NCBI RefSeq assembly: GCF_014109825.1
Contig: NZ_CP059576.1
Location: 1,287,001 to 1,351,000 of the forward strand
Length of the DNA: 64,000 nucleotides
Direction of reading: 5' to 3'
Source: Legionella sp. PC997
GTDB lineage: Bacteria; Pseudomonadota; Gammaproteobacteria; Legionellales; Legionellaceae
In this document: positions 26,784-36,776 of the stretch, in pieces
Numbering within the stretch: position 1 is the stretch's first letter
Layout of the letters: every line of letters begins with the position of its first letter
Program-made: the position numbers and the translations under genes
Notes under the pieces: model-generated
Seen by the model: only the letters and a program-made list of their open reading frames with translations
Database searches by the model: none
Told to the model about the DNA's origin: nothing

Positions 26784-27582
26784 AATCCTTCTCCTTATTC
26801 CCTAGATATTCTAAATTTCACGAGTATTTACTCAATTAAAACAATTATAAGTATATACATAAATTAATAATGCAAAATCGTCTTTAGTATATCAATGCTC
26901 AGACTTAGCGATTCGAACTGTGTTCTGACGCAAAATAATCACTAGAATTTAAATATAAATGTTTCAACTTCTTGTTTTAGTTTCAGTTCCCTAATTAAAG
27001 TCCCAATGGGTTTCCAATTGTAAGGCTCTATCTCGAAGCTTCTTGGTCGAGCGAGTAGGGCGCTTGTCGTATAACACGCTGCCATACAACTCAATATTAT
27101 TAATGAGCATTTCATCACGATTTTTCGCGGAGATTAATGAAGAATCATAGATTTCATGGTGTTAATGGCTGTTTATGTCTTGTCAGATAATGGAAGTAAT
27201 GTATTAATTTCCTTTAGGTTTAAATGAATTAACCCTTTAAATACCTACAAGTTCTAAGTTTTGTCTTTTACTAATTTTTCTTGGGGTTAAGATTTTGTAT
27301 CCAGCCTGAGCCGTTTAACTTCCTTCTTTATCTTCTTTTGTTTAGTCACTTCCTCTCTGTAATTTCTTTAGATAAGCACGATCGTATAAACAACTATTTC
27401 TGGATCTTAGAAGTGATAGGTAATACTGCAAAAGACATGAAAAAAAAGATAACGCCATCAACAAGAAGAAAAATTTTTTCAAAAGTTCTCAGTGATATTG
27501 TAAATAAAATTTTTGTCGTAATTCCTTATTTTAACATCCATACTTTAAAAATATAAAATTGTTAGAATTCAGGGTCGATCAG
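26784..27582. other. Long intergenic stretch, no supported gene
   Basis: About 800 bases. An open frame at 27281-27556 begins with TTG, has no ribosome-binding site and matches nothing I know, so I leave it out. The DUF808 promoter must lie in the second half. Confidence 0.4.
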
Positions 27583-28446
27583 ATGCCAGGAACAAGTTTA
27601 TTAGCATTAATTGATGATATTGCTACTGCATTAGATGATATTGCAGTTATGACCAAAGTAGCTACTAAAAAAACGGCCGGTGTGCTGGGTGATGATTTGG
27701 CATTAAATGCCCAGCAAGTAATAGGCATTCATGCTCATAGGGAATTGCCTGTTGTTTGGGCGGTGACCAAGGGCTCTTTACTTAATAAATCAATACTAAT
27801 TCCCGCTGCGCTTTTAATCAGTTATTTGTCACCTCCTCTCGTGAACTTCTTATTATTATTGGGTGGATTATATTTGTGTTTTGAAGGATTTGAAAAAATC
27901 ATCCAAAAAATTTTCCCTCATAATCATGCCAAAAAGATAAAGCCAGAAAGCATCGACATGGATCTATTCGAAAAAGATAAAATTAAAGGAGCTATACGCA
28001 CTGATTTTGTATTATCAACTGAAATAATAGTAATCACACTAGCCACTGTCGTTACTACTTCTCTTATTAATCAGGTGGTTGTATTAATTCTTATTTCACT
28101 CATTATGACTATTGGTGTGTATGGTTTGGTAGCCTGTATCGTAAAGTTGGATGATTGGGGTTTCATTTTGCGTGATAAAAAACAGCCGATGAGACAAATA
28201 GGAATTTTTTTAATAAATATGGCTCCGAAATTAATGATGCTTTTAAGTGTTGCAGGAACAATAGCTATGTTCTTGGTGGGGGGAGGAATTATCGCGCACG
28301 TCATCCCAGTAATACATCATTACAAAGAATCTACTACTTCTATTGTCTCTCTGGGTATTGATTTTTGTTTGGGTATCATCGCTGGTGGATTTGTTACACT
28401 TACTTTTTTCATTTTTAATAAAATTAAAGCAAAATTAATAAGATAA
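27583..28446 (+). CDS. yedI: DUF808 family membrane protein (YedI-like)
   Basis: 287 residues from ATG 27583, with AGGG upstream; a TTG eight codons earlier is less likely. The start PGTSLLALIDDIATALDDIA and the block KTAGVLGDDLALNAQQV are near-invariant in DUF808/YedI proteins. About seven transmembrane helices follow, with FEGFEKII in the middle. It is an inner-membrane protein of unknown transport or stress role. It stands alone. Confidence 0.9.
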   Translation: MPGTSLLALIDDIATALDDIAVMTKVATKKTAGVLGDDLALNAQQVIGIHAHRELPVVWAVTKGSLLNKSILIPAALLISYLSPPLVNFLLLLGGLYLCFEGFEKIIQKIFPHNHAKKIKPESIDMDLFEKDKIKGAIRTDFVLSTEIIVITLATVVTTSLINQVVVLILISLIMTIGVYGLVACIVKLDDWGFILRDKKQPMRQIGIFLINMAPKLMMLLSVAGTIAMFLVGGGIIAHVIPVIHHYKESTTSIVSLGIDFCLGIIAGGFVTLTFFIFNKIKAKLIR

Positions 28447-28632
28447 AGATGGAAGGTAAGCTATAGCCTTTTTGGTAAACCGCTAGGGTTTAATCTGTGC
28501 GTAACTAGATTGATGAAGAACATATGAATATAAAGTAACTTGCGATGTAACGATTCTGCAACTTATTGCTTATAACTGCCTAAAACAACACGGATACTTT
28601 TTACTTTTTTAGAAACCTGCTACAGCTAATCC

Positions 28633-28740
28633 AATGGCCATTAAATGTGGAATGCTTAATCCATGGGGGCTCGAGATAACTTCAACAATACCCAAAATAG
28701 TAACACCGATTCCACCATTAAAGAGCGATTCTCCAGCCAT
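28633..28740 (-). pseudogene. Na+/H+ antiporter remnant
   Basis: On the minus strand the bases read GESLFNGGIGVTILGIVEV then ISSPHGLSIPHL. This matches ESLFNDGIGVVLFLGILEV and ISSPNGLSISHL of the intact antiporter at 17945-19225, with small deletions. Only about 36 codons survive. It is a scar of a duplicated or inserted antiporter copy. Confidence 0.7.
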
Positions 28741-28746
28741 CGTTAA

Positions 28747-29073
28747 TCAAAATGCGAATTCGTGGCTATGTGAATGATCGGATCTGCATGCATCAGATAA
28801 TATTGTAAAAGGATAAGTGACAAACATAGAGGCTAGTGCAAATACTGATGCAATTGAAGCAATCGCGATGGTTATGGAGCTAACGGCAGGCAAAATTGGA
28901 ACTACAGTTGATAAAACGAGGCAAGCACCAATTCCTAAAATAAGGTCATTTGGATCGGGGTTATCAGAGTCCAGAAAGGCTTGTATCGTTAATCGATAGG
29001 GGCAGATAGAAAATTTTGCGCATTCCCAAAAAAACGATCCATAAAAATTGGTTAATGATTTAGTAGCTGACAT
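28747..29073 (-). CDS. Small membrane protein of unknown function
   Basis: 108 residues. The N-terminus is FYGSFFWECAKFSICPYRLT and two hydrophobic helices span about 45-90 (LGIGACLVLSTVVPILPAVS, then IASIASVFALASMFVTYPF). The C-terminus is His-rich (SDHSHSHEFAF). The antiporter remnant abuts its 3' end. A possible metal-binding tail is only a composition-based guess. No family recognised. Confidence 0.55.
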   Translation of the reverse strand: MSATKSLTNFYGSFFWECAKFSICPYRLTIQAFLDSDNPDPNDLILGIGACLVLSTVVPILPAVSSITIAIASIASVFALASMFVTYPFTILSDACRSDHSHSHEFAF

Positions 29074-29239
29074 ACATCACTCTCTATTACAAGTTTCAAT
29101 CGTAATGGATTATAAATCAATTATTTAAGAAGTATATCGCTGCGATTAAAAAATATTCATATTTTGTAAAAACCAAAATTTAGGTAATTTTGTAATTAAT
29201 GCAGAGAGGAGGACGATTCTCTGCACTAAGTTATGCTAT

Positions 29240-30520
29240 CTATCGGCATTTCGGCCCTGTTTGTTGATTCTCCATTTCCTCTCTGAACTCTTCTTTGCTT
29301 ATATTCCAAGACTGAAGCTTATCTCCTTTTTTAAATTCTTCATGATTCCCGTGATATAAAATACCATCTTTCGCATAAGCCATAACTTTATTATTATCAT
29401 CAGTTGCAATGAATTCTCGTCCTTTGCCAGCTTGCTCCCCCAGAAATCTAATTCGTTCGTCATTATTGGGAAAATCAAAATGAAATCCTGTAGTAGTGCC
29501 TCGAATGGGCTGCGGTGTTTTCTTGTATTGATGAATATAATCATTTCTCGTTTGCCGAATATGTTCACTGTGAACCGTTGCCTGTGTTTCCTGAGGGACA
29601 GACGAATAAGAATTATTAGAGTTTAATTTAATTAGGATGTTATTTAATTGATTAGAATTCATATGGGCGCATTGAGGATACATCCTTTCAAGTTGGGCAA
29701 TTCTCGCTTTCATATTTTCGTATTGTTTTCCAACTACAATCACTCCATTCTCTCCATATAATAATTCTTTTAAACGACGCAATTCATAAAGATCTCTTAT
29801 CACTTGCTGTGTATTTGTAGGCACAGGGGGTGCTTTTCTATAGTCCGGTGGAAATTCATTTAGCAGTTGCAAATCCATTTGTTCAGGTGTTTTACCCTTA
29901 TATGTTGGATATTGAAATTCCAGTTCGCGCATGCGGTTCATTTTTGCTTCCTGGAGAGAGCGATGCACAACCGGATAGTATAATTCTGCATATAATTGAC
30001 GTAATTCGTTAACATCATTTATTTTCTGTTCTCTGTTAGAAATTACCTTAATGGGATGTCGTCCATAATTAGGTGGAAAATCATGTAATAATTGTTCATC
30101 AATTTCTCTCGAACTTTTACCCTTATATTTTGGGTATAAATTTTCCAGATTTTCAATTCGGGTTTTGTTGCGCGCTCTTTCTAAATGCTCCATTGGTTTG
30201 TGAAGTTCTGCGTCCCGTTTTAACTGACATAATTCGTGAAGATCATTGATAGCTTGTTCTGTTTGAGATACTACCTTTTGTGGTTTCCAATTTAGGGGAT
30301 GCTGACTGTAATTGGGTGGAAAATCATGTAACATTTGCTCATCTATTTCTCGTGAACGTTTAGCTTTATATCCTGGGTATTGATCTTCCAATTTCTGAAT
30401 TCGTCTCTTTTGGGAAAATGACAAGTGTTCATTTTGTTCCTCCATTAATCTTAATTTTTTTAATTCATAAAGATCATTAATTTTTTGCTTGGTTTTTGTT
30501 TGCTCATTCTTCATAAACAT
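29240..30520 (-). CDS. Protein with four tandem 75-residue charged repeats, candidate effector
   Basis: About 426 residues from the ATG at 30520 (GGGAG upstream); the frame is open 28 codons further. Three well-conserved repeats and a partial fourth span about residues 10-310. Each has INDLxELxxL, a charged helix, LExxYPxYKGK, then a sub-motif such as SREIDEQLLHDFPPNYxxHP. The C-terminal 90 residues form a separate beta-rich segment (GREFIATDDNNKVMAYAKDG, then GILYHGNHEEFKKGD). There is no signal peptide. The repeats look like paired helices for protein binding. Legionella-type effector is an inference. Confidence 0.65.
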   Translation of the reverse strand: MFMKNEQTKTKQKINDLYELKKLRLMEEQNEHLSFSQKRRIQKLEDQYPGYKAKRSREIDEQMLHDFPPNYSQHPLNWKPQKVVSQTEQAINDLHELCQLKRDAELHKPMEHLERARNKTRIENLENLYPKYKGKSSREIDEQLLHDFPPNYGRHPIKVISNREQKINDVNELRQLYAELYYPVVHRSLQEAKMNRMRELEFQYPTYKGKTPEQMDLQLLNEFPPDYRKAPPVPTNTQQVIRDLYELRRLKELLYGENGVIVVGKQYENMKARIAQLERMYPQCAHMNSNQLNNILIKLNSNNSYSSVPQETQATVHSEHIRQTRNDYIHQYKKTPQPIRGTTTGFHFDFPNNDERIRFLGEQAGKGREFIATDDNNKVMAYAKDGILYHGNHEEFKKGDKLQSWNISKEEFREEMENQQTGPKCR

Positions 30521-30881
30521 TTTATCTCTCCCAATCCTAATTTCTGAATGAAAACAAATTGTTTTCGTATCTGTTCTTAGATCATAAAGATAAATACTGT
30601 TCAAATTATGAATTGATGTACGTATTTTACGTAGGTTGACTATCTATTGATGATATTTTTCACTTAATTTTTTTAGTCCTTATGAACAAGAGATAAGGTT
30701 TTCCGGTTAATCTAGTAAAAACCATGAAATCACAAAATAGCCAATTGAAAAGCAAATATTGCTTAAAAACCACTCACTACGGGACCAATCATGGAGCAAA
30801 AACGAAATGACAGCATTGTACCTTTTCAATAAATGCGATACATTTTTTAAGAACTAGGCGTTCACAACATAAGGAAATGTC

Positions 30882-31706
30882 GTGTTATTAAAAACCATAA
30901 CATACTGTGGCTTAGTATATTTAGGGAAAAGGGAAAAGTGGACTCAATTTTTATTTATCTTTTTTTCTCTTATACCCTTAACTTATGCTGATCCGTTACC
31001 CCCACTTATAGTGGCAACAGAAATGTTTAATCCTCCTTTTATTATGCAAGGAGCAAACAAACAATTATTTGGTTTTGACATAGAAATGATGGAGGATATT
31101 TGTGAAATAATTCATCGTAAATGTATATATCGCTCTGAATTCATGGAAAATACTCTAATCTCAAGTATAGAAAAGCATGAAGCTGATATCGGAGTTTCGT
31201 CCATTACAATCACCTTAGAACGAATTGAACGGGTCAACTTTTCCTATCCCTATCTTCCAAGCGATGTTCAATATTTGGCATTAAAAAAATGGGCAGCAAT
31301 TCCCTTTTCAAAGGATGTACTTAATGAGAAAAAAATAGGTGTCCAAGTTGGAACTATCTATGAACAAGTAATTAAAGAGTCAGGCTTATCTGATGTGCAG
31401 ATTATAAACTATAGCTCGACTAATCGGCTAATTAAGGCGTTGGGTGAGGGAGAGGTTGATTTTATCTTGCAAGATGCACTGGCAGCACAATACTGGATTA
31501 CTCAAATTCCAATCTTTACTACATTTGGAAAGCCTTTTACTTATGGGTATGGTTTTGGTATTGCGGTGAATAAGAGTGACAAGGAACTATTACAACAGAT
31601 TAATAATGCACTAGTTGAGTTTGAAGAAAATGGTCAATTTAAAAAAACTTATGATAGATATGTTGGAGCAGGAAATGAAAAATTTTCGGGCGATAAGAAA
31701 GAATAG
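30882..31706 (+). CDS. Amino-acid ABC transporter substrate-binding protein (SBP family 3)
   Basis: 274 residues beginning with GTG (AAGGA upstream). A hydrophobic segment FLFIFFSLIPLTYA serves as signal peptide. The mature part shows family 3 motifs: FGFDIEMMEDICEI, then DIGVSSITITLERIERVNFS (the usual signature) and IGVQVGTIYEQVI. It binds an amino acid in the periplasm. No permease or ATPase is adjacent, so it is an orphan receptor that must share a transporter or serve another purpose. Confidence 0.88.
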   Translation: MLLKTITYCGLVYLGKREKWTQFLFIFFSLIPLTYADPLPPLIVATEMFNPPFIMQGANKQLFGFDIEMMEDICEIIHRKCIYRSEFMENTLISSIEKHEADIGVSSITITLERIERVNFSYPYLPSDVQYLALKKWAAIPFSKDVLNEKKIGVQVGTIYEQVIKESGLSDVQIINYSSTNRLIKALGEGEVDFILQDALAAQYWITQIPIFTTFGKPFTYGYGFGIAVNKSDKELLQQINNALVEFEENGQFKKTYDRYVGAGNEKFSGDKKE

Positions 31707-31873
31707 TGGAATTTCTTACCCTTACTACTTCTGATCAGGGGTACACAAAGAAAAAATTTGCCCGAATTAATTCCATTTTTTCAAGAAAGTTCTAGAGGCA
31801 AATCTTTGGTATGGAATTTTGAACGAAAAGCCCTTGGGCAATTCCTTTCCCGAATGAATAATTAAATAGAGAG

Positions 31874-32635
31874 CTAAAACAGGATGCAGCTGGGCTGAGT
31901 TGAAAGCATCTGATTTTCAAGGATTGCAACACATTGATCCACCAAGCGTAAAATCATTTCCGCTTTACTTTCAGGCGGCCTAAAGCCAAAAAAGCGCAAG
32001 CTAAAAACAGATGAATTATTCGATGCGTGTTTCATACCTGCTTTTAACGCTTCCATCATCGCCATGACAATTTCGTTGAAAGAGCATGTTTTGACTTTTT
32101 CATTGTTGGTGCCATTAAGAAAAATCAGCATATCACTTACAGTACCTTTGATTTTCTCAATATCTTTTTCAGTGATAGAGGTTCTTAGAGCATCGCTTTC
32201 ATCATTGGAAGTCAAAAGAAGAGAGACAGCCAGTGCTGAACTTGCGAGAACATCGGGTTCGCGTGACAGGGTAAAATCAATCTGATTATGCTGGGTATAG
32301 AAGTTCAGAACTTCATACAATTGTAATAATAGAATACCGATACTTGCGATTTTATTGAGTCTATCTTCTATTTCAGGTAAGGATTTAAGTGCGAAAAAAT
32401 GAATAAAGTATATTATCTTAAGCGGGTTTACTGATTCCAAATTAAGATTTTTTGTTATGAGATAATGGTTGAAAAATTCTTGAGCTTCATGTTTAGTTGC
32501 TTCTCGATCGGCTTCCAGAAAACGTTTGCACACCAACATACCCTGATGATTGCTAAAGCCCAATAAGTATTGAAGTATTTCATTCGGCAAGTTATCAAAT
32601 GGATTTATAGAGTCGGTTAGTAACGTAGTTGTCAT
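31874..32635 (-). CDS. F-box protein with C-terminal CaaX box, candidate effector
   Basis: 253 residues. Residues about 12-50 match an F-box: FDNLPNEILQYLLGFSNHQG then MLVCKRFLEADREA. F-boxes recruit host Skp1 and the SCF ubiquitin ligase. The protein ends QPSCILF, a CaaX prenylation motif whose last residue Phe favours geranylgeranylation. The same pairing of F-box and CaaX is known for Legionella AnkB. The middle is helical without recognised repeats. I infer a host-membrane-anchored ubiquitin adaptor. Confidence 0.75.
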   Translation of the reverse strand: MTTTLLTDSINPFDNLPNEILQYLLGFSNHQGMLVCKRFLEADREATKHEAQEFFNHYLITKNLNLESVNPLKIIYFIHFFALKSLPEIEDRLNKIASIGILLLQLYEVLNFYTQHNQIDFTLSREPDVLASSALAVSLLLTSNDESDALRTSITEKDIEKIKGTVSDMLIFLNGTNNEKVKTCSFNEIVMAMMEALKAGMKHASNNSSVFSLRFFGFRPPESKAEMILRLVDQCVAILENQMLSTQPSCILF

Positions 32636-32794
32636 GAGTAAACCATCGAGGACTTGTAGGATATTAAGCAGTAAATGTTATCATGATGAATGATAATTGC
32701 ACAATCTTTGCAAAGTAAAAAAACTTATTAATATTTTTATTCAAAGTCCGAATCACTAGGGTACTAATAAAAAAAATTACTGAGCTATTCTATA

Positions 32795-35593
32795 ATGTAT
32801 ATTATTGGTACTTTGAGATTGGCCATGTTACCTGCTCGAATATTTTTTTTTGAAGCACTCATAAAAAGTTTTTATTCTCACTATATTTATGAGAATTCCT
32901 TAGCAAAAAAGTTACAGAAAAGGCAAGCCCTACTGGATTTATCCTCTCTAGAGAAGGAGTTTGAGATCTGGAAACAAATAATACAGACCTTAGATTATAA
33001 TACCAGATTAGAATATTTAATTTGCCACAAGCTACCAGAGAGTAATGTAACTAGTGATTTTATCAAATTATTAACAACAGCTTTAAAAAAAAATTCACAC
33101 TTAAAATCATTGTCTTTAATAAATAGCCCTATTGGAAACACAGAAGCCCCCTTTATTGCGGAATTGTTACAAAACAACACTACATTAAAAGAAATTGATT
33201 TAACTTATACCAATTTTGACGCGAAAGGAGTAGATACAATTGCCCATGCGTTACAGGATAATAAAAGTCTTCAAATATTAAGACTCAGAGGTTGTACTGT
33301 TGCAGGAGTTACAGATAGTTTATTGGAAATATTAAGTAAACATCCCTCGCTTGAGGAACTTAATTTAAATGATTGTAGTTTACAAATTGACTCTGGTTTA
33401 ACCCAGCTTCTAACAGAGAGTCATTCTTTAAAAAATTTAAACCTGGGTATAAATTATTTTGGCCGCTACTATATAGATTATTTAACAGAGGGATTAAAAG
33501 GTAATAAAAATCTAATAAAATTAGATTTGGTAAATTGTAGTTTAGATAAATCTTATCCTGAAGGATTAGAAGCATTAACTAAGGCTTTAATGGTTCACCC
33601 CACTCTAACCCATTTGAATTTGTCCTCAAATGGACTTGACTCTACAAAGTATCCTGTTGCAGCGGAACTCGTTAAAAATAACTCTTCTCTTAAACAGTTG
33701 AAATTATCGGGAAATGCAATGGGCAACGCAGGAGTTCAACACTTAGCGACTGCTCTTAAAAATAACAATGCACTGGCCACTTTGGTTTTGTCTAACAACC
33801 AAATAGGTGATGAAGGATTAAAGCATCTAAGTGAGGCGCTTCTACATAATAATACGCTCGTTCATCTTGATTTAGTCCAAAATGATTTTAACTCGGTTCG
33901 AAGTTTATGCGATTCTTTGCAGAATAATATCTCGATAACCGCAGTGGATGTTGATAAAAAAGGTATTTTAGATAACAGCATGGAGGAACTAGAACTCCTT
34001 TTAAAAAGAAATCAACGGATAAAAAGTACTTACCTCCTAGTATTAAAAGAAGCAGAATCCAAAAAAGATTTACATGGAATGATTCGTGTTTTAAAAGAAA
34101 TGAAACATGAATTCCAAAACAAGGAGGATAAAGTTTGGACTCCTGCTCAGCTAGGAACTATCTATAACGCTTCGCTGGAATTTATTAAATTCAAATTAGG
34201 CGAGGAGTTAGTCCAAAATCAAAATAAAGAGCAAAATTTATTACATTTTATAGACATTTATGTTAAAGCAATCCCTCTGTTAAATGATATTCAGAATCAA
34301 GTATTATCTGCCGTATCAAATTACATAAATACAACACCACTCACAGAAAACGAAAGTAAATGGTTTATGATGCTACGGACTGTTCTTGGAGGAGGTACGT
34401 TGGGAGATGAATCCCTGGATGAGGAGAGCGTAGCTATTTTCAAAAAGGTTATGGATATTTTAACCCAAAAAATAGTTTCCAATTATGATGATAAAATAGA
34501 TACAGCAATTAGGCCTACCGTTACCCCATTTAAAAAATATTATAATCAGGATGATTTTATTGAAAAACAAAGACGAGATGTCCACTATGGGTCACTTAAT
34601 CGGGCTCGTCTTAGATTTTCAGGGCTTTGTGAATTAATTTGTAATTATATTATTAAAGAAGATCTCTTGGGATTTTCTGCTCAAAACGAATCCTTAGATT
34701 CTTTTGATTTAAACAGACTTCTTCCTCAAAATTTAAATGATATTCATTTGTTGGCAGGGCTGTATCAGTTAAATAATGACTGGGTGATTGGAAGCCATAT
34801 TTTGGATACCAGTAGTTCTGCTGAAAAATTTGCCGCATATTTTTTGAATAAATACCCTTACTCCCTATTCACGTTCTCAGAAGTAAGTCCAGATAAAAAA
34901 CAAGTGGATGCTGCATTGCTCTCCAATAAATTAGCTGAACTGAAGGTGGGAACCTATATAAAATTTAAGGTTTTTTCTAAATCTTTTGGTAAAATGGAAG
35001 GACATTCCATGTTAATCAAAAAGAACCATGATGATACCTATTCCTTTTTTGATCCCAATAAAGGAGAACAACTTCAATTATCTTCTCTTGAGCTTTGCGA
35101 CAAATTAAACAAATCAATGAAACTATATGATGGTACTCATATGGCCTTTCTTGATGGGATTAAATACATTAAAAGTTTAAGACCAGTGTCCTCCAATCCT
35201 TCTTTATCACGAACCCATTTGGACATAATGAAGATAGATCCTCTGGACCGACGCAAAAATATTGATATTATTTACAATATATTATCCAGTTCCTTATTTT
35301 ACAATGAGGAGAAAAACTCTCCTCGCTATATCAATGAATTAAAGAATATTCTTACACGAATTGATTATAATAACGAATCAAATATTGTAAAAAATCTAAT
35401 TGAAATTAAGAAAATATCGAAAATGGAACCTGATGCTGATGAAAACACCCATGTTCAAGGATTGAGAGACATATTGAATAGTCCTACATCAAACACGTTT
35501 GCTGCTATACGTGAAAATTTATATCAAGATCCAAACATAAAGGAAATAATGGATGAGCTGCATTCTCCTGAACAAAACCTGGCACAAGGATAA
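32795..35593 (+). CDS. LRR protein with YopT-like cysteine protease domain, candidate effector
   Basis: 932 residues. Residues about 80-400 hold about ten leucine-rich repeats of the ribonuclease-inhibitor/NLR type (for example LKQLKLSGNAMGNAGVQHLA). A helical region follows at about 410-590. Residues about 600-780 carry GLCELICNYI (Cys612), GHSMLI (His737) and YSFFDPNKGE (Asp753). The order and spacing agree with the YopT/AvrPphB (C58) triad: His to Asp is 16 residues, as in YopT. The annotated ATG overlaps a TATAAT box, so the ATG at 32825 may be the true start. Likely delivered to host cells. Confidence 0.72.
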   Translation: MYIIGTLRLAMLPARIFFFEALIKSFYSHYIYENSLAKKLQKRQALLDLSSLEKEFEIWKQIIQTLDYNTRLEYLICHKLPESNVTSDFIKLLTTALKKNSHLKSLSLINSPIGNTEAPFIAELLQNNTTLKEIDLTYTNFDAKGVDTIAHALQDNKSLQILRLRGCTVAGVTDSLLEILSKHPSLEELNLNDCSLQIDSGLTQLLTESHSLKNLNLGINYFGRYYIDYLTEGLKGNKNLIKLDLVNCSLDKSYPEGLEALTKALMVHPTLTHLNLSSNGLDSTKYPVAAELVKNNSSLKQLKLSGNAMGNAGVQHLATALKNNNALATLVLSNNQIGDEGLKHLSEALLHNNTLVHLDLVQNDFNSVRSLCDSLQNNISITAVDVDKKGILDNSMEELELLLKRNQRIKSTYLLVLKEAESKKDLHGMIRVLKEMKHEFQNKEDKVWTPAQLGTIYNASLEFIKFKLGEELVQNQNKEQNLLHFIDIYVKAIPLLNDIQNQVLSAVSNYINTTPLTENESKWFMMLRTVLGGGTLGDESLDEESVAIFKKVMDILTQKIVSNYDDKIDTAIRPTVTPFKKYYNQDDFIEKQRRDVHYGSLNRARLRFSGLCELICNYIIKEDLLGFSAQNESLDSFDLNRLLPQNLNDIHLLAGLYQLNNDWVIGSHILDTSSSAEKFAAYFLNKYPYSLFTFSEVSPDKKQVDAALLSNKLAELKVGTYIKFKVFSKSFGKMEGHSMLIKKNHDDTYSFFDPNKGEQLQLSSLELCDKLNKSMKLYDGTHMAFLDGIKYIKSLRPVSSNPSLSRTHLDIMKIDPLDRRKNIDIIYNILSSSLFYNEEKNSPRYINELKNILTRIDYNNESNIVKNLIEIKKISKMEPDADENTHVQGLRDILNSPTSNTFAAIRENLYQDPNIKEIMDELHSPEQNLAQG

Positions 35594-35662
35594 ATTTATC
35601 CAATTTTTCCGCGGAATGACTAGGATCTTAATTTTTCCTTAAATGAGGCTTAAAAAATTTTT

Positions 35663-35902
35663 TTACAAATCCGGGTTAATAATTTTCTTTTCTTTATTTA
35701 GTGGTTCCAACGGGACGAGAAGCCATATAATTACATATGCAAGAAAAGCCGCACCTCCGGCTAAGAAAAATACAATAAATAAAACACGAACCCAAAATGG
35801 ATCGAAGTTAAAATATTCTCCCAAACCGCCACAAACCCCTGCAATAATTTTATTATCTCGTGATCGCCAAAGTTTTTTATAAGGGGGATCCGTTTTATTC
35901 AT
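35663..35902 (-). CDS. pspC: PspC domain protein
   Basis: 79 residues. KKLWRSRDNKIIAGVCGGLG is the diagnostic PspC N-terminus. It is followed by YFNFDPFWVRVLFIVFFL and a transmembrane helix ending YVIIWLLVPLEP. GGAGAG precedes the ATG. PspC-type proteins sense inner-membrane stress together with PspA/PspB in enterobacteria, but no psp partner is present. It converges with the LRR-protease gene 69 bases away. Confidence 0.9.
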   Translation of the reverse strand: MNKTDPPYKKLWRSRDNKIIAGVCGGLGEYFNFDPFWVRVLFIVFFLAGGAAFLAYVIIWLLVPLEPLNKEKKIINPDL

Positions 35903-36065
35903 TGTCTCTCCATTTAATTTCAGAAGTCCTCTAAAGAGTATAGAAGATTTTTTTAATAAATTGGTCCCATCAATCTTTCTAAGATTGTTACTGTTGTTTT
36001 TTTACTTCTGAAAAGCTTGATTCAAAGCAAAATTATCTCGAATATTAAGAAAATAACTAGGCCTT

Positions 36066-36776
36066 TTATAAAATATAATATCGCAATCCCACTTGAATCT
36101 GATTACTGTATAATGTATTAAAACTTGTTGGTGTTCCAATTAAACCAATATTAAAAGGACCTCCGGTATCATAATGTCCAGTATTGGAAAATTTACCCAG
36201 ATCCACAAATTGATAATTAAAATCAAGTAACAAACGATCACAGAGAGCATAAGCCAATCCGGCGCCTACCTGCCAAGCGAAGTGATTGACGGTATGACCG
36301 AATTCATTTTGCTGTACGAAAGGCCAATAAATACTATTGGTTGTATTAGAACTCAGGCCAATACCAGCCATTAAATAAGGCATAACTGGTAGGTTTAAAT
36401 CAAAGTCATAATAACCATTAGCCATAACGGTATAATTTCTGAGTTTCGCAGTACCTATTTCAGGTGCATCATCCGTTGCTTGGAATGAAATGGAAGGGCG
36501 ATAAGTAAATGTAACGTCGGTTCTCAATTGCGGCATGAATCGATAACCAATCCCAACACTATAGCCCAGTCTGTCTTCTATATGCGTATCGAGCGCACTG
36601 ATTGGAGTATTTGAAAGATAACTCGCAGTCATTGCCGAAGGGTCATTAAAAAAGTTGTAACCTAAATCACCCCTTATATATAAATTTCTGATAGGTGTAT
36701 TTGTTCCCATGGTCCCTGAATATAAGTTTCCTGCAAAAATAAGACCCGAAATAATATAAATTATATTCTTTTTCAC
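36066..36776 (-). CDS. Outer-membrane beta-barrel protein
   Basis: 236 residues with a signal peptide (NIIYIISGLIFAGNLYSG). The mature protein has alternating beta strands: YIRGDLGYNFF, YSVGIGYRFMPQLRTDVTFT, YLMAGIGLSSN, WQVGAGLAYALCDRLLLDFN and a closing IQVGLRYYIL strand. This matches the eight-stranded OmpA/OmpW-like opacity proteins (outer membrane protein beta-barrel domain) common in Legionella. It sits in the outer membrane; a specific role is not evident. Confidence 0.85.
   Translation of the reverse strand: MKKNIIYIISGLIFAGNLYSGTMGTNTPIRNLYIRGDLGYNFFNDPSAMTASYLSNTPISALDTHIEDRLGYSVGIGYRFMPQLRTDVTFTYRPSISFQATDDAPEIGTAKLRNYTVMANGYYDFDLNLPVMPYLMAGIGLSSNTTNSIYWPFVQQNEFGHTVNHFAWQVGAGLAYALCDRLLLDFNYQFVDLGKFSNTGHYDTGGPFNIGLIGTPTSFNTLYSNQIQVGLRYYIL

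Noticed and set aside
27281..27556. 91-codon open frame on the plus strand before DUF808
   Set aside because: TTG start without a ribosome-binding site, composition like AT-rich intergenic DNA, and no recognisable family.
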